This document shows positions 21,641 through 31,771 of a stretch of 64,000 bases of DNA, piece after piece. The position numbers and the translations under genes were made by a program. The notes below the pieces were generated by a model. It searched no databases, was not told the origin of the DNA, and worked only from the letters and a program-made list of their open reading frames with translations. Each line of letters begins with the position of its first letter. The stretch's first letter is position 1. Origin of the DNA: Prorocentrum cordatum (taxonomy: Eukaryota; Sar; Dinophyceae; Prorocentrales; Prorocentraceae); the NCBI GenBank assembly GCA_963575745.1, contig CAUYUJ010018548.1, forward strand, positions 62,001 to 126,000, in the 5' to 3' direction.

Positions 21641-22219
21641 AAAAAACGCTCACCTGCACCCCCCCAAACGCCTCCACGAGGCCCCCCCGAGCCCGAGGCG
21701 CGCAGTCGGTCAGATATTCCCGGGGGCCTCTCCGGGAGCATCTGTCAGTGGACGGCAAGGATGACGATGTTGACGCTCAATTTGGTGAAGATGATGATAC
21801 GTGAGACGACGGTAGTGGCCACGTCCTCGATCAGCGTAGTGGTGTAGACGGTGATGGTGCTGGGGATGGGAATCAAGGCCATAATTCGGATGAGTCAAGG
21901 TGCAGGTGATTAGAATTCAAGGCTTCGTGCCCTGGGCCCTGGTATCCGCCTCCCCCTCCATATCCTCATCATCTTCATCCTCCTCCATACCCCCCCAGGC
22001 TCTAGGCCCCTCCTGCTCTTGCCCCCGCCTGGAGGCTCGAGCGAGCGGTTGGCGCGGTTTGGCCCCCGGGATCATTTGACGAGGTTGGGGGATTTGGATG
22101 AGGGGTGCGCCCGAGACGCCTCAGACCCTGGAGTACCTGGAGGTTCCCGATGCAGTATTGGACTTCCATGAGCTTCCAGACCTTGGATTCCCCATCCCCT
22201 TCAGCTGACATCGGGATTC
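21641..22219 (+). other. Stretch without a recognisable gene
   Basis: Mixed-composition sequence with a few short ORFs and no motif I recognise. Confidence 0.5.
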
Positions 22220-22485
22220 CTAGCAAATTGTTTTGAAGAGGCTACGCCCTGCGTCTCACTCACCCACTCCTTCCTCATTGCCACCCTCGCTCCTCAGACC
22301 CTTGCCTCTGCCTCTGCCCTCCGCATGTCCACCATTTCGTCGCACCTCGCGCGCGCTTCGTGGCCCCATAGCCCATAGGGGGCTCCCCCGAAGGCCCCAG
22401 TAGCACAGTCCGCATGGCGAGGATCGTGGCCCCATTGGGCGATCCACCGAGGGCCCCAATGGAAGTGCGCATGGCGCACCCGCGC
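22220..22485 (+). repeat. Solitary short copy of the 77-bp array family
   Basis: The leader TTGTTTTGAAGAGGCTACGC followed by CCTGCGTCTC, a pyrimidine stretch, then CTTCGTGGCCCCATAG, GGGGGCTCC and GATCCACCGAGGGCCCC reproduces in order the leader and first two units of the arrays at 56,285 and 58,140. Only about two diverged units follow the leader here. Confidence 0.75.
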
Positions 22486-22968
22486 TCTTATTTGCGCAAA
22501 GTTGTTCACGCCGAACTTCAAGAGCCGCTTGCACGATGCCTTGAAAGAGCGATGGGGCCGTAGAACCAAACGAGGCAGGGCGGTTCCTTTACAACATCTT
22601 TCGCCGCGTGCATGGTTTGAACACGCATCAATCGACCGCTCTGGTTTTCACCCCGTCCCTTGGCCAGGAGGCGCGCCCCTTGGGGGCCCAGAGAACGCCT
22701 CTTCCGCGGAGAAGGGGGGGGGGGGGACGCCGAATCGTCGCTGCCGCCGCTGAGGCGTTCGGCCCGCGCCCCCCTATCCACCCTGGCAGCGGTTTCCATT
22801 GGGGGCGTCGCCCTTGGAGGCCCAGGGGGCTTTTCCTCCCCGGGGGGGGTGGGTGGGGCGGGGGGGTGGGGCGGCGGAAGGGTCGACGCCGATGGGAGGG
22901 GGGGGGGGGCACATGAGAGCATGAGAGGTAGTATGAGAATCTGGCGGCATGAATTCATGAGCGTACAA
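22486..22968 (+). other. Stretch without a recognisable gene
   Basis: GC-rich sequence with several G-runs of 8-10 (about 22,720, 22,850 and 22,900). ORFs on both strands are proline- or glycine-rich and overlap each other. Nothing is supported. Confidence 0.5.
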
Positions 22969-23069
22969 CCCACCATCACTACTAAGGTTTGGGGCGGATG
23001 GGTGAACCATCGGCTCCGCAACCTGGTGCCTCACCATTCGGCACCCTAAACCTTAATAGTGAGGGTGGG
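22969..23069. repeat. Foldback element (26-bp inverted repeat, 49-nt loop)
   Basis: The left arm at 22,969-22,994 (CCCACCATCACTACTAAGGT then TTGGGG) is the reverse complement of the right arm at 23,044-23,069 at 22 of 26 positions. The element lies directly before the AGT triplet array. It could be a MITE remnant or a structured RNA hairpin. Confidence 0.75.
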
Positions 23070-23095
23070 TAGCAGTAGGAGTAGGAGTAGTGAGA

Positions 23096-23097
23096 GC

Positions 23098-23145
<48 letters not shown>

Positions 23146-23191
23146 CGTAGTAGTCGTAGTAGTAGTAGTCGTAGTAGTAGTAGTAGTAGTC

Positions 23192-23262
<71 letters not shown>

Positions 23263-23280
23263 TGTAGTAGTAGTAGTATT

Positions 23281-23329
<49 letters not shown>
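23096..23329 (+). repeat. (AGT)n triplet array abutting an assembly gap
   Basis: About 75 AGT triplets with a few CGT interruptions run straight into the N run. True length is unknown. Confidence 0.95.
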
Positions 23330-23429
23330 NNNNNNNNNNNNNNNNNNNNNNNNNNNNNNNNNNNNNNNNNNNNNNNNNNNNNNNNNNNNNNNNNNNNNNN
23401 NNNNNNNNNNNNNNNNNNNNNNNNNNNNN
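23330..23429. other. Assembly gap, 100 N
   Basis: Exactly 100 N, the conventional size for a gap of unknown length. AGT triplets lie on the left and GAG triplets on the right, so the gap is caused by the repeat. Confidence 0.99.
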
Positions 23430-25151
23430 GACGAGGCGGAGGACGAGGATGAGGAGGAGGAGGAGGAGGAGGCGGAGGAGCATGAGGAGGAGGAGGAGGA
23501 GGAGGCGGAGCAGCAACGGCAGCAGCGGCATCAGGAGCAACAACAACCTGAGTTGGGCGCCGTTCTCCTGGTGACGGCAACGCCCGTCGCCCCTGGGATC
23601 CATGGGAGAGCCGTGGTGAGGACCCGTGGACCATGGAGGGGTTCCTTCTGGGGGCCCCGTCCCGAGTTGGCAATGAGACAATGCGGAGGGGGAGGATGAG
23701 GAGGAGGAGGGGGAGGAGGAGGAGGAGGAGGAGGAGGAGGAGGAGGAGGAGGAGGAGGAGGAAGGAGAGGAGGAGGATGAGAGGAGGAGGAGGATGGAGG
23801 AGACGAAGAGGAGGAAGAGGAGGATGAGGAGGATGACTAACAATAATAATAAGGAGAATCATAATAAGCAGAAACAGAAGAAGACGAATAACAAATAAGA
23901 CGAGGAGGAGGAGGAGGAGGAGGAGGAGGAGGAGGGGGAAAAGGGGGGATGAGGAGGGATGAGGAGGAGGGGGAGGAGGAGGATGAGGCGGATGAGGCGG
24001 GATGATGAGGAGGAGGAGGATGGCGGCGGAGGAGGAGGAGGCGGAGGACGATGAGGAGGAGGAGGAGGGGGAGGAGGAGGGGGGAGGGGGAAGGGGGAGG
24101 GTGAGGGTGAGGCAGAGGTGGATGAGGAGGAGGGAGTGGGATGAGGAGGAGGAGAGGAGGAGGATGAAGAAGATGCGGAGTGGGAGGGGGAGGGGATGGG
24201 GAGGGAAGAGGAGGAGGAGGAGGATGAGGATGGGAGGGAGAGGAGATGAGGAAGGAGGAGGAGCAGTGATGCGCCAGGATGAGGAGGAGGAGGAGCAGGA
24301 GGAGCAGGAGGAGCAGGATGAGCAGGAGGAGGTGGAGGAGGAGGAGGAGGAGGCAGGATGAGCAGATGAGGAGAGATGAGGAGCAGCTGCATGAGGAGGA
24401 GGAGGAGGGAGGAGGAGGAGGAGGAGGAGGAGGAGGAGGAGGAGGAGCAGCAGCAGGAGGATGATGAAGAGGAGGAGGAGGGGAGGAGGAGGAGGAGGAG
24501 GAGGAGGGGGAGGAGGAGGAGGAGGAGGAGGAGGAGGAGGAGGAGGAGAGGGAGGATGAGGAGGAGGAGGAGGAGGAGGAGGAGGAGGAGGAGGAGGGGG
24601 AGGATGAGGAGGATGAGGTGGAGGAGGAGAAGGAGGACGACGGCGACGACGACCACGACCACGACCACGACGACGACTACGCCACCAGCGGGGGGGGAGA
24701 GGAGGGGAGCTCAATATCCCCGTCCTCCTCCTTATCATCATTCCCCCCATCCTCGTCCTCATCCTCAGCATCATCATCACCATGCTCCTTATCATGCTCC
24801 TCAGGTTCCTCCTCAGCTTCCTTATCCCTCCCATACTCCTCATGATCCCCCCTCCTCCTCCTCCTCCTCCTCCTCCTCCTCCTCTGTCTTATCCTCATTC
24901 TCCTCCTCATCATCATCCGTCTCCTCCTCCTTATCACCCTCCTCCTCATCCCCATCATCCGCCTCCTCATCCTCCTCATCCTCCTCGCCCTCATCCTCCT
25001 CCTCACCCTCATCCTCATCATCGCCGAATCCTAATCCTTCTCCTCATTCTTCCCATCCCCATCCTCCACGCCACCAGCGGGGGAGGGGGAGAGGAGGGGA
25101 GCTCCATCGACGAGGGCCACGACGACGACGACGACGATGACCACGACGACA

Positions 25152-25185
<34 letters not shown>

Positions 25186-25201
25186 CGACGACGACGGCGG
25201 C

Positions 25202-25237
<36 letters not shown>

Positions 25238-25460
25238 TGACGACCGACGACGACGACGACGACGACTGACGACGGCCGATGACGACCGACGACGACCGAC
25301 GACGACGGACGACGACGACGACGACCGACGACGACGACGACGAAGACGACGGCGACGCCGACGACGACAGACGACGACGGACGACGGACGGCGGCCGACG
25401 GACGACGACCGTGACGACGACGACAACGCCGACGCCGCCGCCGACGACGACAACAACGGC
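23430..25460 (+). repeat. Triplet-repeat zone: GGA, then TCC, then GAC
   Basis: 23,430-24,640 is almost entirely GGA/GAG/GAT triplets, 24,720-25,030 is TCC/CTC/ATC triplets on the same strand, and 25,105-25,460 is GAC with some GGC. The first two are mutually complementary. A 40-bp phrase (GCCACCAGCGGGG, then GAGAGGAGGGGAGCTC) occurs at about 24,680-24,712 and 25,072-25,103, flanking the TCC block. Long ORFs of Glu, Arg, Pro or Asp repeats follow from composition. A single-copy patch at 23,540-23,690 shows no gene. Confidence 0.9.
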
Positions 25461-25479
25461 GACGGTAGGTTTGGTCAGA

Positions 25480-25625
25480 AGCGTTGTCCATCCAGGATGC
25501 CCATTCGAGCCGCGTGTCATCAACCAGCTTATCCAGAAACGATGCCCAGGCGAGTTGCCCATGATGCACATTCTAGTCGCGTGTCATCAACCAGCGCATC
25601 CAGAAACTATGCCCAAGCGAGTTTC
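25480..25625. repeat. Dispersed short repeat family, two tandem partial copies
   Basis: The phrase GTGTCATCAACCAGC, then TCCAGAAACGATGCCCAGGC, occurs twice here, about 75 bp apart. The same family is at 46,735-46,890, 53,146-53,210 and 55,470-55,535, the last two diverged. Confidence 0.65.
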
Positions 25626-25693
25626 CGTAGCCTTTTCACATGCCTTTTTGTTTTCAGGGCATCTTTCTCTTTCTTTTTAGTGAGAAGTCCGAC

Positions 25694-26461
25694 ATGTCTG
25701 CATCGTCAGCTAGCGGCGCCGTCGTGGCTGCCTCGGCCAAGTCAAGCTTCACGACCGACTGCAACGTGCCCATCAAAATGCTGATGGGCAAGGCCGTGGA
25801 CGCCACGACGCAGGAGCGCAAGATGCGCCACCAGGAGCTCAGCACGATCCTCGGCATCACAACCTTCCTGCTCATCGCTGACAGGCAGACCCTCAGCCGG
25901 GCAGGTGCCCAAATGCAGAGCCACTTCAAGCAGACCGAGGTCGTGCTGAGCCTGAAGACGAAGACACGACGCAAAGTCTCGACCAACAACGAGCCGTTTT
26001 TCGACGCGGAGAAGGTCAAGAAGATGAAGAGCGTGGACAACACTTGGTACCTTGCGTTCGCTCACGCCAGCTGCGGCGGTGAGATTGCGCACGATGTAGT
26101 GCAGGCGATGACCAAGCAGGGTGCCAAGCATGTGACCAAGGTCGTGAGCTCGTGCGTGGGCATCCCAATCGACTGGCCCATGAACTCAGAGATGTTGGAG
26201 AAGGAGCTCTTCAACCGCATGCTCAAGTTCGGCTCCGAGGCCATGAACTTCAAGCTGTACTCCATCTTCCGCGAGTGCCTACAGCAAGACCCACAGAAGG
26301 GCCTGCAGATCATCATCGACAAGGAGTACGGCGCCTTCATGTTCATCAAGCAGGGCGGAGCCGAGCACTGCGACAAGGCGCCCCCGTGCGACGACGACGA
26401 CGGCGGGCGGTGGCGACGACGACGTAGGCGACGGCGCTGCGACGGCGACGACGACGATTGA
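25694..26461 (+). CDS. Uncharacterised protein (coding region of unknown function)
   Basis: A likely start ATG at 25,694 (MSASSASG) lies 15 bases after a TTTTTAG that could be a splice acceptor, with a second TTTTCAG at about 25,654. About 230 codons of balanced, non-repetitive sequence follow, including VPIKMLMGKAVDATTQERKM, FLLIADRQTLSRAGAQM and WYLAFAHASCGGEIAHDVVQ. It has no obvious signal peptide; a hydrophobic patch (ILGITTFLLIAD) is too short and polar for a clear membrane span. After about 26,390 the frame dissolves into GAC repeats, so it probably splices out there. Not recognised. Confidence 0.6.
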   Translation: MSASSASGAVVAASAKSSFTTDCNVPIKMLMGKAVDATTQERKMRHQELSTILGITTFLLIADRQTLSRAGAQMQSHFKQTEVVLSLKTKTRRKVSTNNEPFFDAEKVKKMKSVDNTWYLAFAHASCGGEIAHDVVQAMTKQGAKHVTKVVSSCVGIPIDWPMNSEMLEKELFNRMLKFGSEAMNFKLYSIFRECLQQDPQKGLQIIIDKEYGAFMFIKQGGAEHCDKAPPCDDDDGGRWRRRRRRRRCDGDDDD

Positions 26462-26599
26462 CGCTGGCGGCGGCGACGATGGACGACTGCGGCGACGACG
26501 ACGACGATGGACTACGATGGACGACGGACGACGGCGGTTGTCGTCGTCGGCGTCGTCGGCGGCAGCGGGCGCCCCAGCCTCGTCGCCGTCGTCGCCACC

Positions 26600-26830
26600 A
26601 TCGTCGCCCAGCGCAGGCGACCCACGTGCGGCTGAACTATGTGCCGAACCACCCGTTCAGGGAGGTCGAGTTGCCGACCAACATGCACGCGCTCCTGACA
26701 GACCCAGAGGACTCAAACTTGCTAGGCTAACCCTCAGAAAACGCAAGTCTTAGCGCAACACTCAATTCCTAGCGTAGGACTGCAAGTCCTAGCGCAGCAC
26801 TTGAACGGTTAACCTAGAACTTACTTGAGC
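26600..26830 (+). other. Short coding fragment followed by dispersed-repeat 3' module
   Basis: The frame reads THVRLNYVPNHPFREVELP then TNMHALLTDPEDSNLLG and a stop at 26,728-26,730, possibly the next exon of the preceding gene. From 26,698 the bases CCAGAGGACTCAAACTTGCT and onward match, in inverted orientation, about 46,770-46,815, so the apparent exon end is at least partly repeat. Short TAGCGCA motifs recur to 26,800. Confidence 0.4.
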
Positions 26831-26839
26831 GCAAACACA

Positions 26840-27208
26840 CATACATGTGCACAAACAATACAAATCATATAGGGTATTGTAAAGTTAACACGTATGCACG
26901 CGCATGTTCAACCCACACATATACACCTACGCATAGTATAGAGGGAGCGCACATACGATATCAAACATAAACACGCACGCACGCAGACGCACACACGCAT
27001 ACACGCACGAACAAGAGGGAGGAAAGGAGGAGGAAGACGAGAAAAAAGAGAACAAAGCTGATGACGAGGACGGGGCCGTGGACGATGGCAGAAATTCCTC
27101 CTCCGAGGACCGTGCGCGTCGAACGTCGACGACGACGAACGCGACGGACGACAACGGAGACGACGACGACGGACGACGGGCGACGGACGAAGGACGACGG
27201 ACGACGGA

Positions 27209-27240
<32 letters not shown>

Positions 27241-27590
27241 AGACGACGACGACGACGACAACGACGACGACGACGACGACGACAACGACGGCGACGACGA
27301 CTACGGACGACGGAAGGCGGACGACGGACTACGAACGACGGACGACGGACGTCCGACGACCGACGACCGACGACGACGACGAGTGACAAAGACGACGACC
27401 GCCAGCAGCGACGACGACCACGACGATGACCACGACCACGACCACGACGACGACGACGACGACAACGACAACGACGACGACAACGACAACGACGACACCG
27501 ACGTCGACGACGACCGCGACGGACCAAGATGACGACAACGACGACGACGACAACGACGACGACCACGACAACGAGGACGGATGCGAGGAT
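26840..27590 (+). repeat. CA/CG-rich dinucleotide stretch then (GAC)n array
   Basis: 26,880-27,010 is rich in ACACGCAC-type units. 27,116-27,590 is GAC/GACGA triplets with interruptions such as GACGGACGACGG. No coding support; Asp/Arg/Thr ORFs are artefacts. Confidence 0.85.
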
Positions 27591-27714
27591 AAGAACGAGA
27601 AGAAGGCGGAAAAGGAAAAACACATGAGAAATTGCAAGGAGGATAAGGATAGGATAAGGATAAGGAGATGATAACAGAGATAGGGATCATGGTATGGTTA
27701 AGGTTAAGGATACA

Positions 27715-28145
27715 CAAAGGAGGAGGAAGAGAAGGAGGAGGAGAAGCAGGGTCGTGCAACAGGGCAGTATGTCTGGGCTCAGTTCCAACCTGAAGGTGTC
27801 CCCCCTCACCCGATCCCAACGGGATCTCTGGGTCGCGCGCGGGTGGGCCGTCATGATGCCCCCGCGCGAGCAGCCCTCGGCGCCCACGGTGGTTTTCCCC
27901 TTTTCCTTCTCCTCCTCCTCCTCCGCCCCCTCTCCTCCTCTGACTTCTCCTCGTCCTCCTCCTCCTCCTACGCCTCTGCCTCCACCTCCTCCTTCTATTT
28001 TTCCATCTTGCTCCGCCTCCTCCTCTTCCTTTCTCCTCCTCCTCCTCCTCCTCCTCCTCGTCCTCCTCCTCCTCCGCCTCCTCCTCCTCCTCCTCCTCCC
28101 GTTTCTCCTCCTCCTCCTCCTCCTCCTCCGCCTTCCTTCTCGGGA
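27715..28145 (+). repeat. GGA then TCC triplet tracts
   Basis: 27,715-27,755 is purine-rich and 27,900-28,145 is mostly TCC/CTC triplets. The single-copy piece between (27,760-27,890) shows no clear coding. Confidence 0.7.
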
Positions 28146-28169
28146 TCCTCCTTCCTCGTCCTCCATCCG

Positions 28170-28400
28170 CCCTCTTCCGCCCCTGGTGGAGCCGCAGCCG
28201 CCCCCGGTCGAGACGCTGCCCGAAGTCGGCGGGCAGGCGGAGGCCATGGCGGATGCGGGCGTGCCCAGCGAGAGCTGGCAGTCCGTCGTCGAGAGCCTCA
28301 GCAGGCATCCCGACAACGTCGGCCTGCCGATGCACGGGATGCCGCCCGTAGGCGACGCGGGGGTGGTGTCAGAATGCAGTCGGATTACAGTCAACCCGCC
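28170..28400 (+). CDS. Possible exon, uncharacterised
   Basis: After the TCC tract one frame gives VEPQPPPVETLPEVGGQAEA, then SWQSVVESLSRHPDNVGL and PMHGMPPVGDAG, which is non-repetitive with plausible codon use. No start, no motif and no boundary can be fixed. It may belong to a gene that continues at 28,988. Confidence 0.35.
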
Positions 28401-28987
28401 TATAGTAAGGATGGGGAACCTTCCCAAGGGCACCCATGCATCCTTGCCCCTTCGGCCCATCCTTAGCGACTCTCGCTGGTCAACCTCGCATCATAAAAAA
28501 GGCGATCGTGGCCCTCCAAGGCCCTTGCATCCTTGTCGCGCATCCTTCCTCCATCCACCTCATCTTTCGCCTCGCCTCACTCCGTCTCCTCTCTCTCCCA
28601 CTCCCAGTCACTCCTAGATCATCCAACTAACTCATCATCATCCACCTCGCCCACTTCCTCGCTGTCCCCCTCGTCATCGCCCTCCCCATCTTCGCCACGG
28701 GCATCGGACAACGGATCGGGCAGAGCGCCTCGCCGAGAGCTCTCCAGAGGCCGCCATGCAATCGTCCTCACCCCACAAACCACAAGCCCCCCAAAACTAC
28801 ACATGATATACAGTCAACCCGCACAATAGGAGGAGGAGGATGAGGAGGAGGAGAAGGAGGAGGAGGAGGAGGAGGAGGAGGAGGACAAATCAGGATGACA
28901 GCCCCTCACACTGATCGTCCATCGGGCTATCGTTGTAGTCACTTCCCTTCGGTCGTAGCTGTTTTGGTGCAGCTCTGCGGCCGTGAG
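28401..28987 (+). other. Stretch without a recognisable gene
   Basis: Mixed sequence and a GGA run at 28,830-28,885. Nothing else is seen. Confidence 0.5.
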
Positions 28988-29179
28988 ATGTCCTCCGATG
29001 CCGCCGCGGGTCGCGAGCGCGAGCGATGCCTCGACGCGGACTCGCTCTTTCAGGCCCTCTCCCCGTTCGTGAACGAACGTGAGTGGATCTCGTGCGGCCA
29101 GTCCCCAGGCAAGGACAAGTTTACGGGTGCCTGCGTCGATGAGATCTTGAAGCAGTCCGAGGCACCCTGGGGGTACTAA
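28988..29179 (+). CDS. Possible first exon of an uncharacterised gene
   Basis: The ATG at 28,988 starts MSSDAAAGRERERCLDADSL then FQALSPFVNER. A GTGAGT at 29,079-29,084 is a textbook donor, so the exon probably ends at 29,078 although the frame is open to 29,179. The predicted N-terminus is hydrophilic with no signal peptide. The next candidate exon in the series is at 29,789, after a GAT-rich intron. Function unknown. Confidence 0.4.
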   Translation: MSSDAAAGRERERCLDADSLFQALSPFVNEREWISCGQSPGKDKFTGACVDEILKQSEAPWGY

Positions 29180-29780
29180 TGATGGCGACGGCGGATGGTG
29201 AGAGGGGTGGTGACGATAAGGATGAGGACGATGAGGATGCGGAGGTTGAGACTGAGAGGCGGCTGAGGAGGATACGGCCGATGAGGGGGAAGGAGGGAGA
29301 CGGTGGAGAGGGAGGCATGCAACGGACGGATGATGAGGATGGTCATGATGAGGATGATGATGCTGATGATGGTGGTGGTGCTGGCGATGATGCTGATGGT
29401 GTCGATGATGTTGATGATGGTAACGATACGGATGATGAGTATGATGATGATGATGATGATGATGATCATGATACGGATGATGATGTTGGTGATGATGATG
29501 ATGGTGATGATGATGGTGATGTTGATGATGATGATGATGGCGATAACGACGATGATGATGATGATGATGATGAGGATGATGTTGATGATGATGATGATGA
29601 TGATGATGCTGATGCTGATGCTGATGAAATGGACAGGACTTCGCGGCTTCCCCAGTGGGCTGCGAAGCGTGAAACTGTCGCCACGTTCGTCGAAACCGAG
29701 AGAGGGATAAGCATGAGAAAGAGAGAGAAAGAGAGAGAGATAGAGAGAGAGAGGGAGGCAGAGAGAGAGAGAGAGAAAGA
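29180..29780 (+). repeat. (GAT)n array then (GA)n tract, probable intron
   Basis: 29,340-29,625 is mostly GAT triplets and 29,720-29,782 is GA dinucleotides. ORFs of Asp or of His (reverse strand) result from this. A single-copy island of about 80 bp at 29,630-29,710 separates the two. Confidence 0.85.
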
Positions 29781-29788
29781 GAGCGCGA

Positions 29789-29955
29789 CGAGGCCCTGGC
29801 TGCCCTCGAGAAGATCTCGCCGAACCTCGCCCTCGGCCCCGACGCCACCAAGCAGTGTTTCCTCAAGATCGCTGGCAGCAAGATCGCGTGGAAGATGTCC
29901 GACAGCCAGAAGGAGGAGTGGGCCGACAGGAATAGCAGAATGTATCTTGGGTTAA
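29789..29955 (+). CDS. Exon of an uncharacterised protein
   Basis: One frame reads DEALAALEKISPNLALGPDA, then FLKIAGSKIAWKMSDSQ and WADRNSRMYLG before a stop. The codons are balanced and do not extend into the flanking GA tract. It is not recognised. It lies between the candidate exon at 28,988 and the larger coding region at 30,488, all on the plus strand, so it may be an internal exon. Confidence 0.4.
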
Positions 29956-30065
29956 AACCAGCTCGGCACCGCATCGCGTGTGACCTAGTCCGTGAACAGT
30001 CGGCTCTCGAGCGACGCATCGGCATTGCATCGGCAAATTGTGTGATCAGCATGTGATCTATCCCC

Positions 30066-30345
30066 GATGCATCGGTGAGCCATCGGTGAGCCATCGGTGA
30101 GCCATCGGTGAGCCATCGGTGAGCCATCGGTGAGCGATCGGTGAGCGAACGGTGAGCCCTGGCGAGCACCCACACGTGTCACCCCCCCCCCGGGAAACGC
30201 TAATTCCTGATGTTTTGTATCTGTGAGCCATCGGTGAGCCATCGGTGAGCCATCGGTGAGCTATCGGTGAGCCATCGGTGAGCCATCGGTGAGCCATCGG
30301 TGATCACCACACGTGTCACCAACTCCCCGGGGACCACAGATGACT
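30066..30345 (+). repeat. GGTGAGCCATC minisatellite, two arrays with matching tails
   Basis: The 11-bp unit GGTGAGCCATC is repeated about 8 times at 30,066-30,150 and about 7 times at 30,222-30,302. Each array is followed by CACACGTGTCACC and a CCCCGGG-containing stretch, so the array plus tail was duplicated. The unit contains GGTGAGC, which matches a strong splice donor. Further arrays occur at 33,662, 34,998, 35,115, 36,677, 36,765 and 43,367. Confidence 0.9.
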
Positions 30346-30487
30346 GAGGTGGAATGAGGATAGATGGGACGTGCTGTGAGGTGGAGGTATGATGAGACGA
30401 TGATGCGGAAGCTGATGCACGGTGGAGGTGAGGGGAGGACGAGGAGGATGAGAGGGGCGAGGCAATCATTCGTGTGCGCACCCCAGG

Positions 30488-31771
30488 TTGCGATCGATGT
30501 GCCGCCGCATGTACGATCCACTTCGGCGAGAGCGCACCGACAGTGTACCTCCTCGATGGCTACAGAAGCTGCGAGCCAACCAGACGGCCAAGGCGAGCTC
30601 GACAGATGGCGGCACACCTGTGAAGAAGCGCCCTGCAGGATCGGATAGCGGCATCGCAGCTTCGACACGAGTAGAGCGCGGCTTCGACCCGACCACGCAG
30701 CTCGCGTGGAGACGGCTGCCGCGCCAGAAGGTCCCCGACACCACGAGCGACGTGTTCGAGCCCGCGGATGCGCGGCCCACGCACAGGATGTTGGCGAGAT
30801 TCTCCGACGGCCAAGTCCTGCAGCTCGATGACCTGACAGTTGCAGCGTGGACTGGCATCCAGAAGCAGGAGACCTCGGCCGCGCGGAAGACTAACCAGAT
30901 GTGGGGGGCCACGGACAGTGCGGGCGTGAGGTACCAGGTTGAAAAAAAGCTCCTCGGCTCGGGCAACCCGGGCGTGGTCATCAAAGTTTCTGGCAGCCAG
31001 CGCGTGCAGCTGGCGTTCAAGCACTGGGGCGAGTCCACCGCGATCGAGACGGCCACGGGCTGGGCGCGCAAGCTGATGGATGGCACGGAGACCGTGGCTT
31101 CGCTCGAGGCGATGAAGGCTGCGAAGGAGCAGGTGCTGCTGGGCGCCCAGAAGAAGCCTTCTTCCGCCGACGGCGGCGGCGCGCCCGAAGCAAAGGAGAC
31201 GGCCAACGCCACGGGCAAGGCCAACAAGCTGAAGGAGTCCAAGCGCAAGTCCGCGCACGTCGACGACGGTGGTTCTGAGGACGGTGACGGTGGCAAAGGT
31301 GAGGCTGATGATGAGGAAGCCGCTGAGGCTGAGGAAGAGGAGGACGGCGAAGCAGCCGAAGGCGATGGCGAGAACGACGAGGTGGGCGCTGACCAGGAAG
31401 GCGACGCAGAGGACGAGGAGAAGGAGGAGGAGGAGGACGAGGAAGAGGCGGAGAGCGAAGACGCTGAGGAGGACGGCGGTGAAGATGAAGAAGAGGAAGA
31501 AGAAGAGGGAGACGAGGACGAGGAGGAAGAGGAGGGTGAGGAAGAGGAAGCAGATGTCAAGAGAAGGCCAGCCAGCAAGAGGAGCGGCGCTGCTGCCAAG
31601 CGCCCTGCCTCGGCGGAGCCGCCGATGACGAGGAAGCTCAAGAAGAAAAAACTGAGGACGAAGCCGCCTCCCCAGCTCCCAGCGCCGTGCGCAGGATCCC
31701 TTGCATCATTCTCGATGCGTGTATGCTCGTCTGAGCGTGCCGCCGTCGCTGTGCTCCGCTCGCCCAGCTAA
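30488..31771 (+). CDS. Uncharacterised acidic protein, major coding region
   Basis: The frame is open for 427 codons to a TAA at 31,769-31,771. Codons from about 30,488 to 31,250 encode balanced sequence (VPPRWLQKLRANQTAKA, DVFEPADARPTHRMLARFSD, VIKVSGSQRVQLAFKHWGES). Then comes a Glu/Asp-rich stretch of about 100 residues and a basic Lys/Arg/Pro-rich end (KRRPASKRSG, TRKLKKKKLR). An acidic tract plus a basic tail suggests a nuclear, chromatin-associated protein, but no domain is recognised. A CCCCAG just upstream (about 30,485) is a possible splice acceptor, so the first ATG need not be the start. The acidic part grades into GGA-type repeats, so its length may be polymorphic. Confidence 0.6.
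   Translation: MRSMCRRMYDPLRRERTDSVPPRWLQKLRANQTAKASSTDGGTPVKKRPAGSDSGIAASTRVERGFDPTTQLAWRRLPRQKVPDTTSDVFEPADARPTHRMLARFSDGQVLQLDDLTVAAWTGIQKQETSAARKTNQMWGATDSAGVRYQVEKKLLGSGNPGVVIKVSGSQRVQLAFKHWGESTAIETATGWARKLMDGTETVASLEAMKAAKEQVLLGAQKKPSSADGGGAPEAKETANATGKANKLKESKRKSAHVDDGGSEDGDGGKGEADDEEAAEAEEEEDGEAAEGDGENDEVGADQEGDAEDEEKEEEEDEEEAESEDAEEDGGEDEEEEEEEGDEDEEEEEGEEEEADVKRRPASKRSGAAAKRPASAEPPMTRKLKKKKLRTKPPPQLPAPCAGSLASFSMRVCSSERAAVAVLRSPS

Noticed and set aside
23053-24843. Long Ser, Pro, Thr, Leu or Arg ORFs across the triplet zone
   Set aside because: Pure microsatellite translation, and one ORF runs through the N gap.
25628-25645. CCGTAGCCTTTTCACATG as a second spliced-leader remnant
   Set aside because: Matches the leader for only about 12 bases with a missing A, then diverges. 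Likely chance.
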